Positions 42,504 to 50,079 of a DNA stretch of 53,691 nt are shown piece by piece. The notes beneath the pieces are model-generated. The model was not told the origin of the DNA, searched no databases, and saw only the letters and a program-made list of their open reading frames with translations. This DNA comes from an uncultured Planctomycetota bacterium (GTDB lineage Bacteria; Planctomycetota; UBA1135; GCA-002686595), in contig CAIYPP010000062.1 of NCBI GenBank assembly GCA_903928115.1, positions 1 through 53,691 of the forward strand, read 5' to 3'. Position numbers and translations under genes: made by a program. Within the stretch, counting starts at the first letter, position 1, and the number at the start of each line of letters is the position of its first letter.

Positions 42504-43499
42504 TTATTTGTACTTCTTGAGCCACGCGGTGAGCGCGGGACCGGGACAGCGCGTCGTGCCGTACGTGTTGTGGGGCGCCACGCGCTCCGCGGGAATGCGA
42601 TAGCGGCCGCGCAAGTCGTCCAAGAGCACCTGCAGCGACTTCAGAGCCGCTTCGGTCGGAGCGCGCTTCTCGAAGTCTCCGAGCATGCAGATGCCGATGT
42701 TCTGCTGGTTGTTCGAGCCGCCGGCGTGAGCACCCTGCCAGTCGAGCTCGCGGCCCTCGAAGATCCGCCCCGCGCCGTCGATCAGGAAGTGATAGCCGAT
42801 GTCGCCCCAACGGTGCTCGGGGTCGTCCATGTGGTACTTCTGGATGATCCGCACCGTGCCCGCCGAGTCCTCGAGCGAGCCACCGCGCGGGTCGCTCGTG
42901 CTCTCGGCCGAGTGGTGCACGGTGATGCGGCTCCAAGCGCCCTTGAGCGGCGTCAGGTTGCTGACGCGCGGCGCGCGCGCGTTCCACTGCTGACGACGGA
43001 TGATCGCCACACCTTTGCCCGTCGGCGCGCTCGCGAGCGCGACCGCACCTTTGAGGCCAACTTGCGCACGGCTGCGCGCTCCGGCGGAAGCTGCGGGGTC
43101 CGCGAGGATCTCCTCGAAGCCCTTGCGCGCGCTCTCGACGCGCACCTGCAGCGTCTCCTTGGGCGCAGCGCCATTCTCGATGTCGCGGCGTGAGAAGAGC
43201 AACCGCCCCTCGTTGAGCTGGAGCTTGGCCTCGATCACGAGCTCCGGCGAGTGGCGCGTCGCGTCGACCTCGAGCCACTGCTCGATCAGCTCGAGCTTCC
43301 GCCACGACATCGGCTCGCGCACCCATTCGGGGTTGCCGGGCTCCTCGACGACGACGGGCTCCTGCGGCGGCGTCTTCGGAACGGTCGGACAGGCGCACAG
43401 CGGCGCGAGCGCGAGGGCGAGGGCGAGGCGGGCGAGGAGCGCACCGCGACGGGACCGGAAAACCGAGGGTGCGCTGGCGCGGGGAGACGAACGCTGCAT
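42504..43499 (-). CDS. N-acetylmuramoyl-L-alanine amidase, PGRP/Amidase_2 type, lipoprotein
   Basis: A 331-residue protein with a signal peptide ending at a cysteine (LALALAPLCAC). An N-terminal helical region of about 120 residues is followed by the amidase domain from about 165. It has RRQQWNARAP, ITVHHSAES with zinc ligand H195, GYHFLIDGAGRIFEGRE, NIGICMLGDF and VAPHNTYGTTRCPGP with H310 and C318. These match the zinc-binding residues of T7 lysozyme-like amidases, which cut the MurNAc-L-Ala bond in peptidoglycan. The ATG is at 43499. It is divergent from the large TPR protease gene across 66 nt. Confidence 0.9.
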   Translation of the reverse strand: MQRSSPRASAPSVFRSRRGALLARLALALALAPLCACPTVPKTPPQEPVVVEEPGNPEWVREPMSWRKLELIEQWLEVDATRHSPELVIEAKLQLNEGRLLFSRRDIENGAAPKETLQVRVESARKGFEEILADPAASAGARSRAQVGLKGAVALASAPTGKGVAIIRRQQWNARAPRVSNLTPLKGAWSRITVHHSAESTSDPRGGSLEDSAGTVRIIQKYHMDDPEHRWGDIGYHFLIDGAGRIFEGRELDWQGAHAGGSNNQQNIGICMLGDFEKRAPTEAALKSLQVLLDDLRGRYRIPAERVAPHNTYGTTRCPGPALTAWLKKYK

Positions 43500-43565
43500 G
43501 GGTGTCGGTGTACATTAGGCGCCGAGGCGGAGCAACGAGTCACGCGCGCCCGTCGAGCTAAGAGC

Positions 43566-46523
43566 ATGTTTCAACGCCCCGCACCCTCGCGACCGAAGCT
43601 CCTGCTGCTCCTGCTGCTCGCCCTCGGTCCCGCGGCGCTCGCACATCGGCTGCCGCCCGCGCAGGACAGCGAGACGGAGCAGGAACTGGCGCTGGAGCGC
43701 GACGACCTCGACCGCCGACGGCGCCGGGGGGATCGAGGCGCCCTGTCCGAGCTCGCCGAGTGGGCCGGGGAGGAGCCCGAGGACGCGCGCTTGGCCGTCT
43801 TGTACGCGCGAGCCCTGCGGGACGCGGGGCGCTGGAGCGAAGCCGGCAAGGCCGCGGAGCGGGCGCTCGAATCGGGAGCCAAGTTCCCCCTCGAGGTCCG
43901 CGCCGACGCCGCCCGCGTGGCACTCGAGCTGGCGCTCATGAAGGGGGAGCGACTCGCGGCGGCACAGCTCGCCGAGCGCTGCAAGGAGGTCCTACGTCCC
44001 CGCGAGGATGCCCGCGACGCGTGGCTCTTGGGCCGACGTCTGTGGGAGGCGGGAGAGCGCGGGGCAGCCCGCGAGCTCTGGGAGGGTGCGCGACGCGACG
44101 GCGCCGCGGACTGGGAGCGGCGCCTTGCTCGCGCGCGCTGCGAGCGGGCGCTCGGGAACCTCGTCGCGGCCTCGGCTGCGCTGCTCGAAGCCGAGGACCT
44201 GTGCGAGGGCGGAACCGAGCCGGACGTCTTGGCGGAGCGTGCGTCGCTCTACTTCGAGGCCGACGGCGAGATCGAGCACCCCGAAGCCGCCGCGCGCAAG
44301 CCGGGCGAGCTCTATCGCTCCGCCCTCGCGCTGCACCGCACGCACGCGCCGAGCCTGCTCGGGCTGTTCGAGCTCGGCCGCTTCAACTGGAACCGCCAGA
44401 ACACGCCCGCGCACGAGTGGCTCGGGCAATTGCTCTCCGCCGTGCCGGACTCGATCGACGGGCTCTTGGCGTCGGCGAGCGCGGACCTCGACGATGGGCG
44501 GCTCGCCGCCGCGCGCACGACGCTCGCGAAGCTCGAACGGCTCGCGCCCGGCCGCCGCGAGAAGCGTGCGCTCGATGCGGCGCTCGCGTGGGTCGAGCAC
44601 CGCCGCGACTCGTGCGAGGCGCTCCTCGCGGAGCTCGCCGCGGAGAACGCGGCCGACTCGATGCCGGAGCGCGAGCTGGCGCGGCACCTCTGCGAACTCT
44701 ATCGCTTCGCGGAAGCGGTTCCCTTCGCGCGCCGCGCCACCGAGCGCGATCCGAGCGACTACCACGCCTTCTTGGAGCTCGGCCGCTCGCTCTCGAACAC
44801 TGGAGACGAAGCGGGTGGCCTTGCGGCACTGGAACGCTCCGCGGAGCTCGCCGAGAAGCGCCAAAACGCCTGGCGCTCGAACACGATCACGGTGCTGCAG
44901 TCCATGCGCAAGCGCTTGGTCGTCGAGGAGGGCGACAGCGAGCTGCGCTACGCGTGGTCCCCCGGAACCGCGGATGTGATGCGCGCCTACTGGATGCCGT
45001 TCTACTCGAAGGCGCGCGAAGAGCTCTCCGCGCGCTATGGCCACACGCCCGGACCGGTCGTGATCGAGGTCTTCGATCGCTTTCAAGATTTCTCCGTGCG
45101 CTCGACGGGCTTCGAGGGCTTCCCCGCGCTCGGCGTGTGCTTCGGCCCCGTGGTCACGTCCGTCGCCCCGCAGTCGGAGCTGCGCGGACGCTTCTCGTGG
45201 GCGCGCACGAGCTTCCACGAGTTCACGCACGTCGTGCACCTCGGACTGTCGCACAACCGCTGCCCGCGCTGGATCACCGAGGGACTCGCGACGTGGGAAG
45301 AAGAGAACAAGAACCCCGCGTGGACGCGCAACATGCGGCGCGAGCTGCTCGACGCGTACTGGAACCGCGACCTGATCCTCGTGCGCGACCTGAACCGAGC
45401 GTTCCGCTCGCAGCGCATCCTGTTCGGCTACTACATGAGCGGCCAGCTCTGCCGCATGCTGATCGAAGAGCAGGGCTTCCCGCCGATGATTCGCCTGCTC
45501 GAAGCGTTCGACCGCGGCGAGGATCTCGATGCGGCGATCCAAGGCACCTTCGGCCTGACCCCGGAACAACTCGACGCGCGCTTTGCGGACTACGTGCGAC
45601 GCACGGTCGAGCCGCTGCGCATCGAGCCGCGCTGGAGCCCCGCGCGCACGACGCAGCTGAAGTTCGAGCTCGGGGACACGCCGCCCGCCGCGGGCGCGGC
45701 GCGCGAGCGCTGGCGCGAAGGCTGGTGCTCGGTGGCGTGGGGTTACTGGCAAGGCGGCCGTAAGGTCGACGCCGAGCAGGCGCTGCGCAAGCTGTCTCAG
45801 GCAGGCGACTTGCCGCCTCGCGCACTCTTCCTGCAGGCGGCGCGCGCGGAGGATCGCGGCGACGACGACGCCGCTCGCAAGCTGTACGAACAGGGTATCG
45901 CGCAGGGCGGGGAGGACTTCCTCGTCCGCGTGCGGCTCGCGGAGCTCGCCATCGCCGACGAAGACGAGGAAGAGGCGGAGAAGCAGCTGCTCGCGGCCGA
46001 GCGTGCGTACCCGGGCTTCGATCAGCCGGGGCTGTGCGCCGAGCGGCGTCTCGCTCGGCTCTACGAAGAGCAGGATCGCGACGAGGAACGCTTCGCGGCG
46101 CTCGAGCGCTGGACCCGCTGGGAGTCCGACGACTTCGCGCTGCGCATGGAGCTCGGCGAATACCACGCGGAAGCGGGCCGCCACGGGCGCGCGGCGGAGC
46201 TCTTCAACGAGGCCAACGAGATCGATCCGTTCCGACGCAAGCTGCATCAGCTGTGGGGGATCTCGCTCGCGGAGCTGGGTCGACACGCGGAAGCTGCGCG
46301 GGAGTTCCGCGTTCAGCGTGCGGTCCCGCCGGAGCTCGATCCCGACGACGGCGAGCCGCTCGACGACGAGGAACGTGCGGAGTCGATGGGGCGCGAGGCG
46401 CTTGCCCGCATCGAGCTCGGCGAGCTCGACGAGGCACGCGAGCTGGTGCGCGAGGCGCTCGCGCTCGACGGCGGCTGCGAATTCGCAGAGAAAGCGCTCG
46501 AGCGGTTGGAGCGCGGCAACTAG
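43566..46523 (+). CDS. Large TPR protein with HExxH metallopeptidase-like domain
   Basis: A 985-residue protein with a signal peptide (PKLLLLLLLALGPAALAHRL). About 450 residues of TPR-like helices precede a gluzincin-type domain at about 480-720. There, HEFTHVVH gives H551, E552 and H555, and WITEGLATWEE gives the third ligand E572. Another TPR run occupies 740-985. Such peptidase MA-like proteins are extracytoplasmic and of unknown substrate. The upstream open frame before 43566 belongs to antisense sequence, so the ATG at 43566 is the likely start. It runs divergently from the amidase gene, and both may act in the cell envelope. Confidence 0.87.
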   Translation: MFQRPAPSRPKLLLLLLLALGPAALAHRLPPAQDSETEQELALERDDLDRRRRRGDRGALSELAEWAGEEPEDARLAVLYARALRDAGRWSEAGKAAERALESGAKFPLEVRADAARVALELALMKGERLAAAQLAERCKEVLRPREDARDAWLLGRRLWEAGERGAARELWEGARRDGAADWERRLARARCERALGNLVAASAALLEAEDLCEGGTEPDVLAERASLYFEADGEIEHPEAAARKPGELYRSALALHRTHAPSLLGLFELGRFNWNRQNTPAHEWLGQLLSAVPDSIDGLLASASADLDDGRLAAARTTLAKLERLAPGRREKRALDAALAWVEHRRDSCEALLAELAAENAADSMPERELARHLCELYRFAEAVPFARRATERDPSDYHAFLELGRSLSNTGDEAGGLAALERSAELAEKRQNAWRSNTITVLQSMRKRLVVEEGDSELRYAWSPGTADVMRAYWMPFYSKAREELSARYGHTPGPVVIEVFDRFQDFSVRSTGFEGFPALGVCFGPVVTSVAPQSELRGRFSWARTSFHEFTHVVHLGLSHNRCPRWITEGLATWEEENKNPAWTRNMRRELLDAYWNRDLILVRDLNRAFRSQRILFGYYMSGQLCRMLIEEQGFPPMIRLLEAFDRGEDLDAAIQGTFGLTPEQLDARFADYVRRTVEPLRIEPRWSPARTTQLKFELGDTPPAAGAARERWREGWCSVAWGYWQGGRKVDAEQALRKLSQAGDLPPRALFLQAARAEDRGDDDAARKLYEQGIAQGGEDFLVRVRLAELAIADEDEEEAEKQLLAAERAYPGFDQPGLCAERRLARLYEEQDRDEERFAALERWTRWESDDFALRMELGEYHAEAGRHGRAAELFNEANEIDPFRRKLHQLWGISLAELGRHAEAAREFRVQRAVPPELDPDDGEPLDDEERAESMGREALARIELGELDEARELVREALALDGGCEFAEKALERLERGN

Positions 46524-46534
46524 CCGCGCGCGAC

Positions 46535-46543
46535 TGCTAGGAT
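46535..46543 (+). promoter_or_regulatory. Extended -10-like element TGCTAGGAT before tmk
   Basis: TGCTAGGAT matches an extended -10 (TGnTANNNT). TAGGAT (46538-46543) is separated from the tmk ATG by CTCGCC only. No Shine-Dalgarno is present. Transcription starting at normal distance would begin at the A of the ATG, giving a leaderless mRNA. An identical nonamer precedes the gene at 48399. Confidence 0.5.
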
Positions 46544-46549
46544 CTCGCC

Positions 46550-47170
46550 ATGGCAACGGCCCGCAAGGCACGCTTCATCGTCCTCGACGGCATCGACGGC
46601 TGCGGCAAGAGCACGCAAGCGCGTCTTCTCGCCGAGCACCTCACGCATGCGAGCGGCGTGCAGGCACTGCACTTGCGCGAACCTGGGAGCACGCGCGCCG
46701 GCGAGCGCATCCGCGAGCTGCTCCTCACGCGCGAGCACGACCTCGACCCCGGCGTCGAGCTCCTGCTCTTCGCGGCAGCCCGCCGCCAGATGCTTCGCGA
46801 GCTCGTCGCGCCGGCGCTCGCAGCGGGTCGCGACGTCGTGTGCGAGCGCTTTCATGCCTCGACGTTCGCCTATCAGGCCGTCGCGGGCGGCCTGCCGGAG
46901 TCCGATGTGCTCGCGCTGCTAGGTCGCTGGTCGAACGAGCCCGAGCCGGACGCGCTGGTGCTGCTCGACGTCGATCCGCGCGAAGCGGCGACGCGTCGAG
47001 CAGGTCCGACGGATCGCATCGAAGCGAAGGGGCTCGAGTTCCAGCTCCGCGTGGCCGAGGGCTATCGCCGCTTCGCCGTGCTGCGGCCCGCGACGCGCGT
47101 CGTCGATGGCCGCGGGACCGTCGAAGATGTCGCGCGCGCCGTGCGCAAGGCGGTCGGTCTTGACGGCTGA
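46550..47170 (+). CDS. tmk: Thymidylate kinase
   Basis: A 206-residue P-loop kinase. Walker A is DGIDGCGKSTQARLL, the dTMP-binding LREPGST segment is conserved, the CERFHASTFAYQA motif corresponds to the DR(Y/H)xxSxxAYQ region, and RRAGPTDRIE is the lid. It makes dTDP from dTMP and ATP. The start is supported by the TAGGAT element placed 6 nt upstream and by length. It overlaps holB by 11 bp, the classical tmk-holB pairing. Confidence 0.95.
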   Translation: MATARKARFIVLDGIDGCGKSTQARLLAEHLTHASGVQALHLREPGSTRAGERIRELLLTREHDLDPGVELLLFAAARRQMLRELVAPALAAGRDVVCERFHASTFAYQAVAGGLPESDVLALLGRWSNEPEPDALVLLDVDPREAATRRAGPTDRIEAKGLEFQLRVAEGYRRFAVLRPATRVVDGRGTVEDVARAVRKAVGLDG

Positions 47171-48272
47171 AGACGCCGATTCGCGCGAAGACTTCGACGA
47201 GCCGCTCGGGCACGGACCCACCGTGCGCGGACTGTGGCGCGCGGCGCGCGCAGGTCGCATGCCGCACGCACTCTTGTTCACGGGCCCCGCAGGCATCGGC
47301 AAGTTCCGCGCGGCCCGCTGGTTCATGTTGGGCCTCTACTGCGAGCGAGGCATCCCCGCCGAGGGCTCGGCCCCCTGCGGCGAGTGCGGCCCGTGCAAGC
47401 GCGTGATCGCCGCGAGCCATCTCGACGTGTTCACCGTCGATCTCCTTCAGACTCCCGCCGACGAGCGACCGGAAGAGCTCAAGATCGGGCGCTTCGTGCG
47501 CCGTGAGCGCGACAGCGACTGGGACGGTCCGACCGTCGACGAGTTCCTCGCACTGCGCGCGGCCGAGGGCGGCTGGCGCGTCGTGCTCGTGCGCGAAATG
47601 GAGCGCGCCAACGTCGCGGCGCAGAACTCGATCTTGAAGATGCTCGAGGAACCGGCGCCCTGGGTGCTGTGGATCCTCGAGTGCTCGCGCAAGAACGATC
47701 TCCTGCCGACGATTGCGAGCCGCTGCGTGCAAGTCCAGTTCGAGCGCCTGCCGCAGACCGAAGTCACGAGCTGGCTCGCGGCGCGCGGCGTCGCACGAGA
47801 ACGTGCCGCCCAGCTCGCGCGCTGGAGCCGCGGCTCTCCCGGCGAGGCGCTGCGCTCGCTCGCGCAGCGCGAGTGGGAGTTGCGCGGCTTGCTCGTGGAG
47901 ACGCTGCGCGGAGGCGCGCCGCCGCTCGCGGCGGCCGCGGCCTTGTGGGAACTCGACGGAACGTTCGAGGGCAAGACCGCCAAGGCGGTCGAGCGCGCGC
48001 GCGCGCGGACCGCGCTCGACCTCGCGATCGCTTGCCTGCGCGACCTCGCGCTCGCGTCCGAGGGGCAACCCGCGGACGACCTCCAGCATGGCGACCTCGC
48101 AGCGCTGGGACTCGAGCTCGCACGCTCTCCCGCGCGCCTGCGTACGACCTTGGAGCTGCTGCTCGATCTGCGGCGCGACGTCGAGAGCAACATCGATCCG
48201 CCCATGTTGCTCGACCGTGCGTTCTTGGCGCTGGCGCCCGCTGTGGCGACCAAGACCGCGGGTGCGCGCTGA
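47160..48272 (+). CDS. holB: DNA polymerase III subunit delta'
   Basis: A 370-residue clamp-loader subunit. Its P-loop is FTGPAGIGKFRAA, with a Phe after Lys where ATP-binding members have Ser or Thr. Delta' does not need ATP hydrolysis. The zinc-binding cysteines are CGECGPCKRV plus an upstream Cys. It also has NSILKMLEEPAPWVLWIL and the SRC motif in IASRCVQVQF, both typical. It helps load the sliding clamp. The TTG at 47160 lies within the 3' end of tmk and gives the conserved N-terminus. A further upstream ATG would make an extra tail within tmk. Confidence 0.9.
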   Translation: MTAEDADSREDFDEPLGHGPTVRGLWRAARAGRMPHALLFTGPAGIGKFRAARWFMLGLYCERGIPAEGSAPCGECGPCKRVIAASHLDVFTVDLLQTPADERPEELKIGRFVRRERDSDWDGPTVDEFLALRAAEGGWRVVLVREMERANVAAQNSILKMLEEPAPWVLWILECSRKNDLLPTIASRCVQVQFERLPQTEVTSWLAARGVARERAAQLARWSRGSPGEALRSLAQREWELRGLLVETLRGGAPPLAAAAALWELDGTFEGKTAKAVERARARTALDLAIACLRDLALASEGQPADDLQHGDLAALGLELARSPARLRTTLELLLDLRRDVESNIDPPMLLDRAFLALAPAVATKTAGAR

Positions 48273-48380
48273 TCGACGTACGCGAGCCCCGGCGCGAACC
48301 CTCCGCGGAAGGTGTCTCTGCAGGACAGGGGAACGCTCGATGGCAGCGAAAAATCCGCTCGCGGTGCCGCTCTCCCCGCT

Positions 48381-48389
48381 TGCTAGGAT
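48381..48389 (+). promoter_or_regulatory. Extended -10-like element TGCTAGGAT before the Minf_1886 gene
   Basis: Identical to the nonamer before tmk. TAGGAT (48384-48389) lies 9 nt before the ATG at 48399, with no Shine-Dalgarno. The transcript would have at most a few leader bases. The 126-nt spacer 48273-48398 otherwise shows no gene. Confidence 0.48.
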
Positions 48390-48398
48390 TCGGCACCC

Positions 48399-48821
48399 AT
48401 GCAGGAACTCCGCGACCAGCTGCGCAAGATCGCGCTCGCCGACGGGCGCTTCGCGCCGGACGCGTTTTACTTCCTGTTCGAGTCGCTCGACGTCGCGGTG
48501 CGCCTCGCGGGCAAAGAAGGTCGCTCAGGCGCCGCACGCCACGTGACGGGACAGGAAGTGCTCGCCGGAATGCGCGAGCACGCGCTCGAACGTTTCGGGC
48601 CGCTCGCCGCGCACGTTTGGCGTCAGTGGGGCATCCGAGAGACGCTCGACTGGGGGCGCATCGTGTTCCTGCTCGTCGACCACAACCTGCTCAAGCGTCA
48701 GGACGAGGACCGGCTCGAGGACTTCCGCGACGGCTTCGACTTCGACGAAGCTTTCGTGCGCGGCTACGGGACACGACTTGCGGCGGCGCTCGAGGCGAGC
48801 GCTGGGAAGGACAAGGCCTGA
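48399..48821 (+). CDS. Minf_1886 family protein, function unknown
   Basis: A 140-residue protein matching the uncharacterised Minf_1886 family. The N-terminus has ADGRFAPDAFYFLFESLDVA. HVTGQEVLAGMREHALERFGP and WGIRETLDWGRIVFLLVD are the recognisable blocks. The family is common in planctomycetes and verrucomicrobia and has no known biochemical role. It has no signal peptide or membrane segment. The stop TGA overlaps the next ATG by one base (TGATG), so it is probably translated with the transporter downstream. Confidence 0.85.
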   Translation: MQELRDQLRKIALADGRFAPDAFYFLFESLDVAVRLAGKEGRSGAARHVTGQEVLAGMREHALERFGPLAAHVWRQWGIRETLDWGRIVFLLVDHNLLKRQDEDRLEDFRDGFDFDEAFVRGYGTRLAAALEASAGKDKA

Positions 48822-50029
48822 TGCTCCAGAACCTCACACCCGCCCGCCGCAATCTGGCGCTCGCGGCCGTCGCAGCCCTAGTCCTGTGGTTCGCTTGGAC
48901 GGTGCGTGCGGCGCTCAACCCGCTGATGCTCGGGCTGCTCTTTGCGTACATCCTGCACCCGATGGTGCTCAAGCTCGAGCGCCGCGGCTGGTCGCGCAAG
49001 CGCGCGGTCAACCTGATCTTCGGTGCGTTCGGCGTGGTGGCGCTCCTGCTCGCCCTCGCCGTGTTCGCGCAGGCCCGCGCGCTGTGGCGGGACGTCTCGC
49101 AGGAAGGCGGCTCGATCGACCGCCTGCAAAAGCAGCTCGGCGAGATCGTCGCCTCGACGGAGCAGCGCGCGATCGAGCTCGGCCTCGACCTGCAGGCCCT
49201 GCAGGGACGTCCGCAGACGCTGCCGGACGGCCTGCCGAAAGAGAACGCTGCGCCGACCGACGCTAGCGCCCCTCCCAAGGAGAGCGCGCTGCCGCGCGGT
49301 CTGGAGAAGGGCTCGCTGCTCGACGAGGTCTTCCAGCGCGCGCGCCGCTGGGCCTTCAGTCCGGACGGCGCCGAGGTCGCAGGCGGCGTGTGGGGCACCT
49401 TGGGCTCGGCTTTCGGCTCGCTCCTCACGCTGCTGACGCTGCTCTTCCTCGTGCCGCTGTACACGTGGTTTCTGCTGTTCGAGCTCGAGCGCATCTCGGC
49501 CTTCGTGCGCTCCTACATTCCCGCCAATCAGCGCGAGCAGTGGTCGCGCATCGGCGCACAGATGGCGGAGATGCTCGGCGCGTTCTTCCGCGGCCGCCTG
49601 CTCGTATGCCTGCTGAAGGGCCTGATCCTGACGGTCGCGATGGCCGCGCTCGGCGTGCCCTACTCGCTGCTCGCCGGCATGCTGGGCGGAGTTCTCTCGC
49701 TGATTCCCGTCGTAGGCCCCGGCGTCGGCTATCTGGTGGCCTTCCTGCTCGCGCTGCTCACGCACGACCCCGCGGGGGCGACGTGGCGCGTCGGAGTGGT
49801 CTTCGCGATCGGCGAGGCGGTCGAGACCTACGTCTTGATCCCGCGCGTCCTAGGCGAGCGGCTGGGACTGCCGACCGTCGTGGTGCTCGCGAGCTTGACG
49901 ATCTTCGGCGCGGCGCTCGGCTTGTTCGGACTCCTGCTCGCGCTGCCGCTGACAGCGGCGATCGTGATCCTCGCACGGGAGCTCCTGCTCCCCGCGCTCA
50001 AGGAATTCGCTGAGGGGCGCAAGGCCTGA
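48821..50029 (+). CDS. AI-2E family transporter (permease)
   Basis: A 402-residue polytopic membrane protein. Hydrophobic segments near the N-terminus (LALAAVAALVLWFAWTVRAA) are followed by a long charged loop (about 85-175) and then more helices (TLLTLLFLVPLYTWFLLFEL, LAGMLGGVLSLIPVVGPGVG, IFGAALGLFGLLLALPLTAA). The family tag SLIPVVGPGVGYL and the PRVLGERLGLP region are typical of AI-2E/UPF0118 permeases. Members export autoinducer-2 or exchange ions; which applies here is unknown. It shares a stop-start overlap with the Minf_1886 gene. Confidence 0.88.
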   Translation: MLQNLTPARRNLALAAVAALVLWFAWTVRAALNPLMLGLLFAYILHPMVLKLERRGWSRKRAVNLIFGAFGVVALLLALAVFAQARALWRDVSQEGGSIDRLQKQLGEIVASTEQRAIELGLDLQALQGRPQTLPDGLPKENAAPTDASAPPKESALPRGLEKGSLLDEVFQRARRWAFSPDGAEVAGGVWGTLGSAFGSLLTLLTLLFLVPLYTWFLLFELERISAFVRSYIPANQREQWSRIGAQMAEMLGAFFRGRLLVCLLKGLILTVAMAALGVPYSLLAGMLGGVLSLIPVVGPGVGYLVAFLLALLTHDPAGATWRVGVVFAIGEAVETYVLIPRVLGERLGLPTVVVLASLTIFGAALGLFGLLLALPLTAAIVILARELLLPALKEFAEGRKA

Positions 50030-50079
50030 GTCGGCCCCGCGCCCCTCGGATTGTGGCGCTCCACGCGCGGCGGCTTGGC

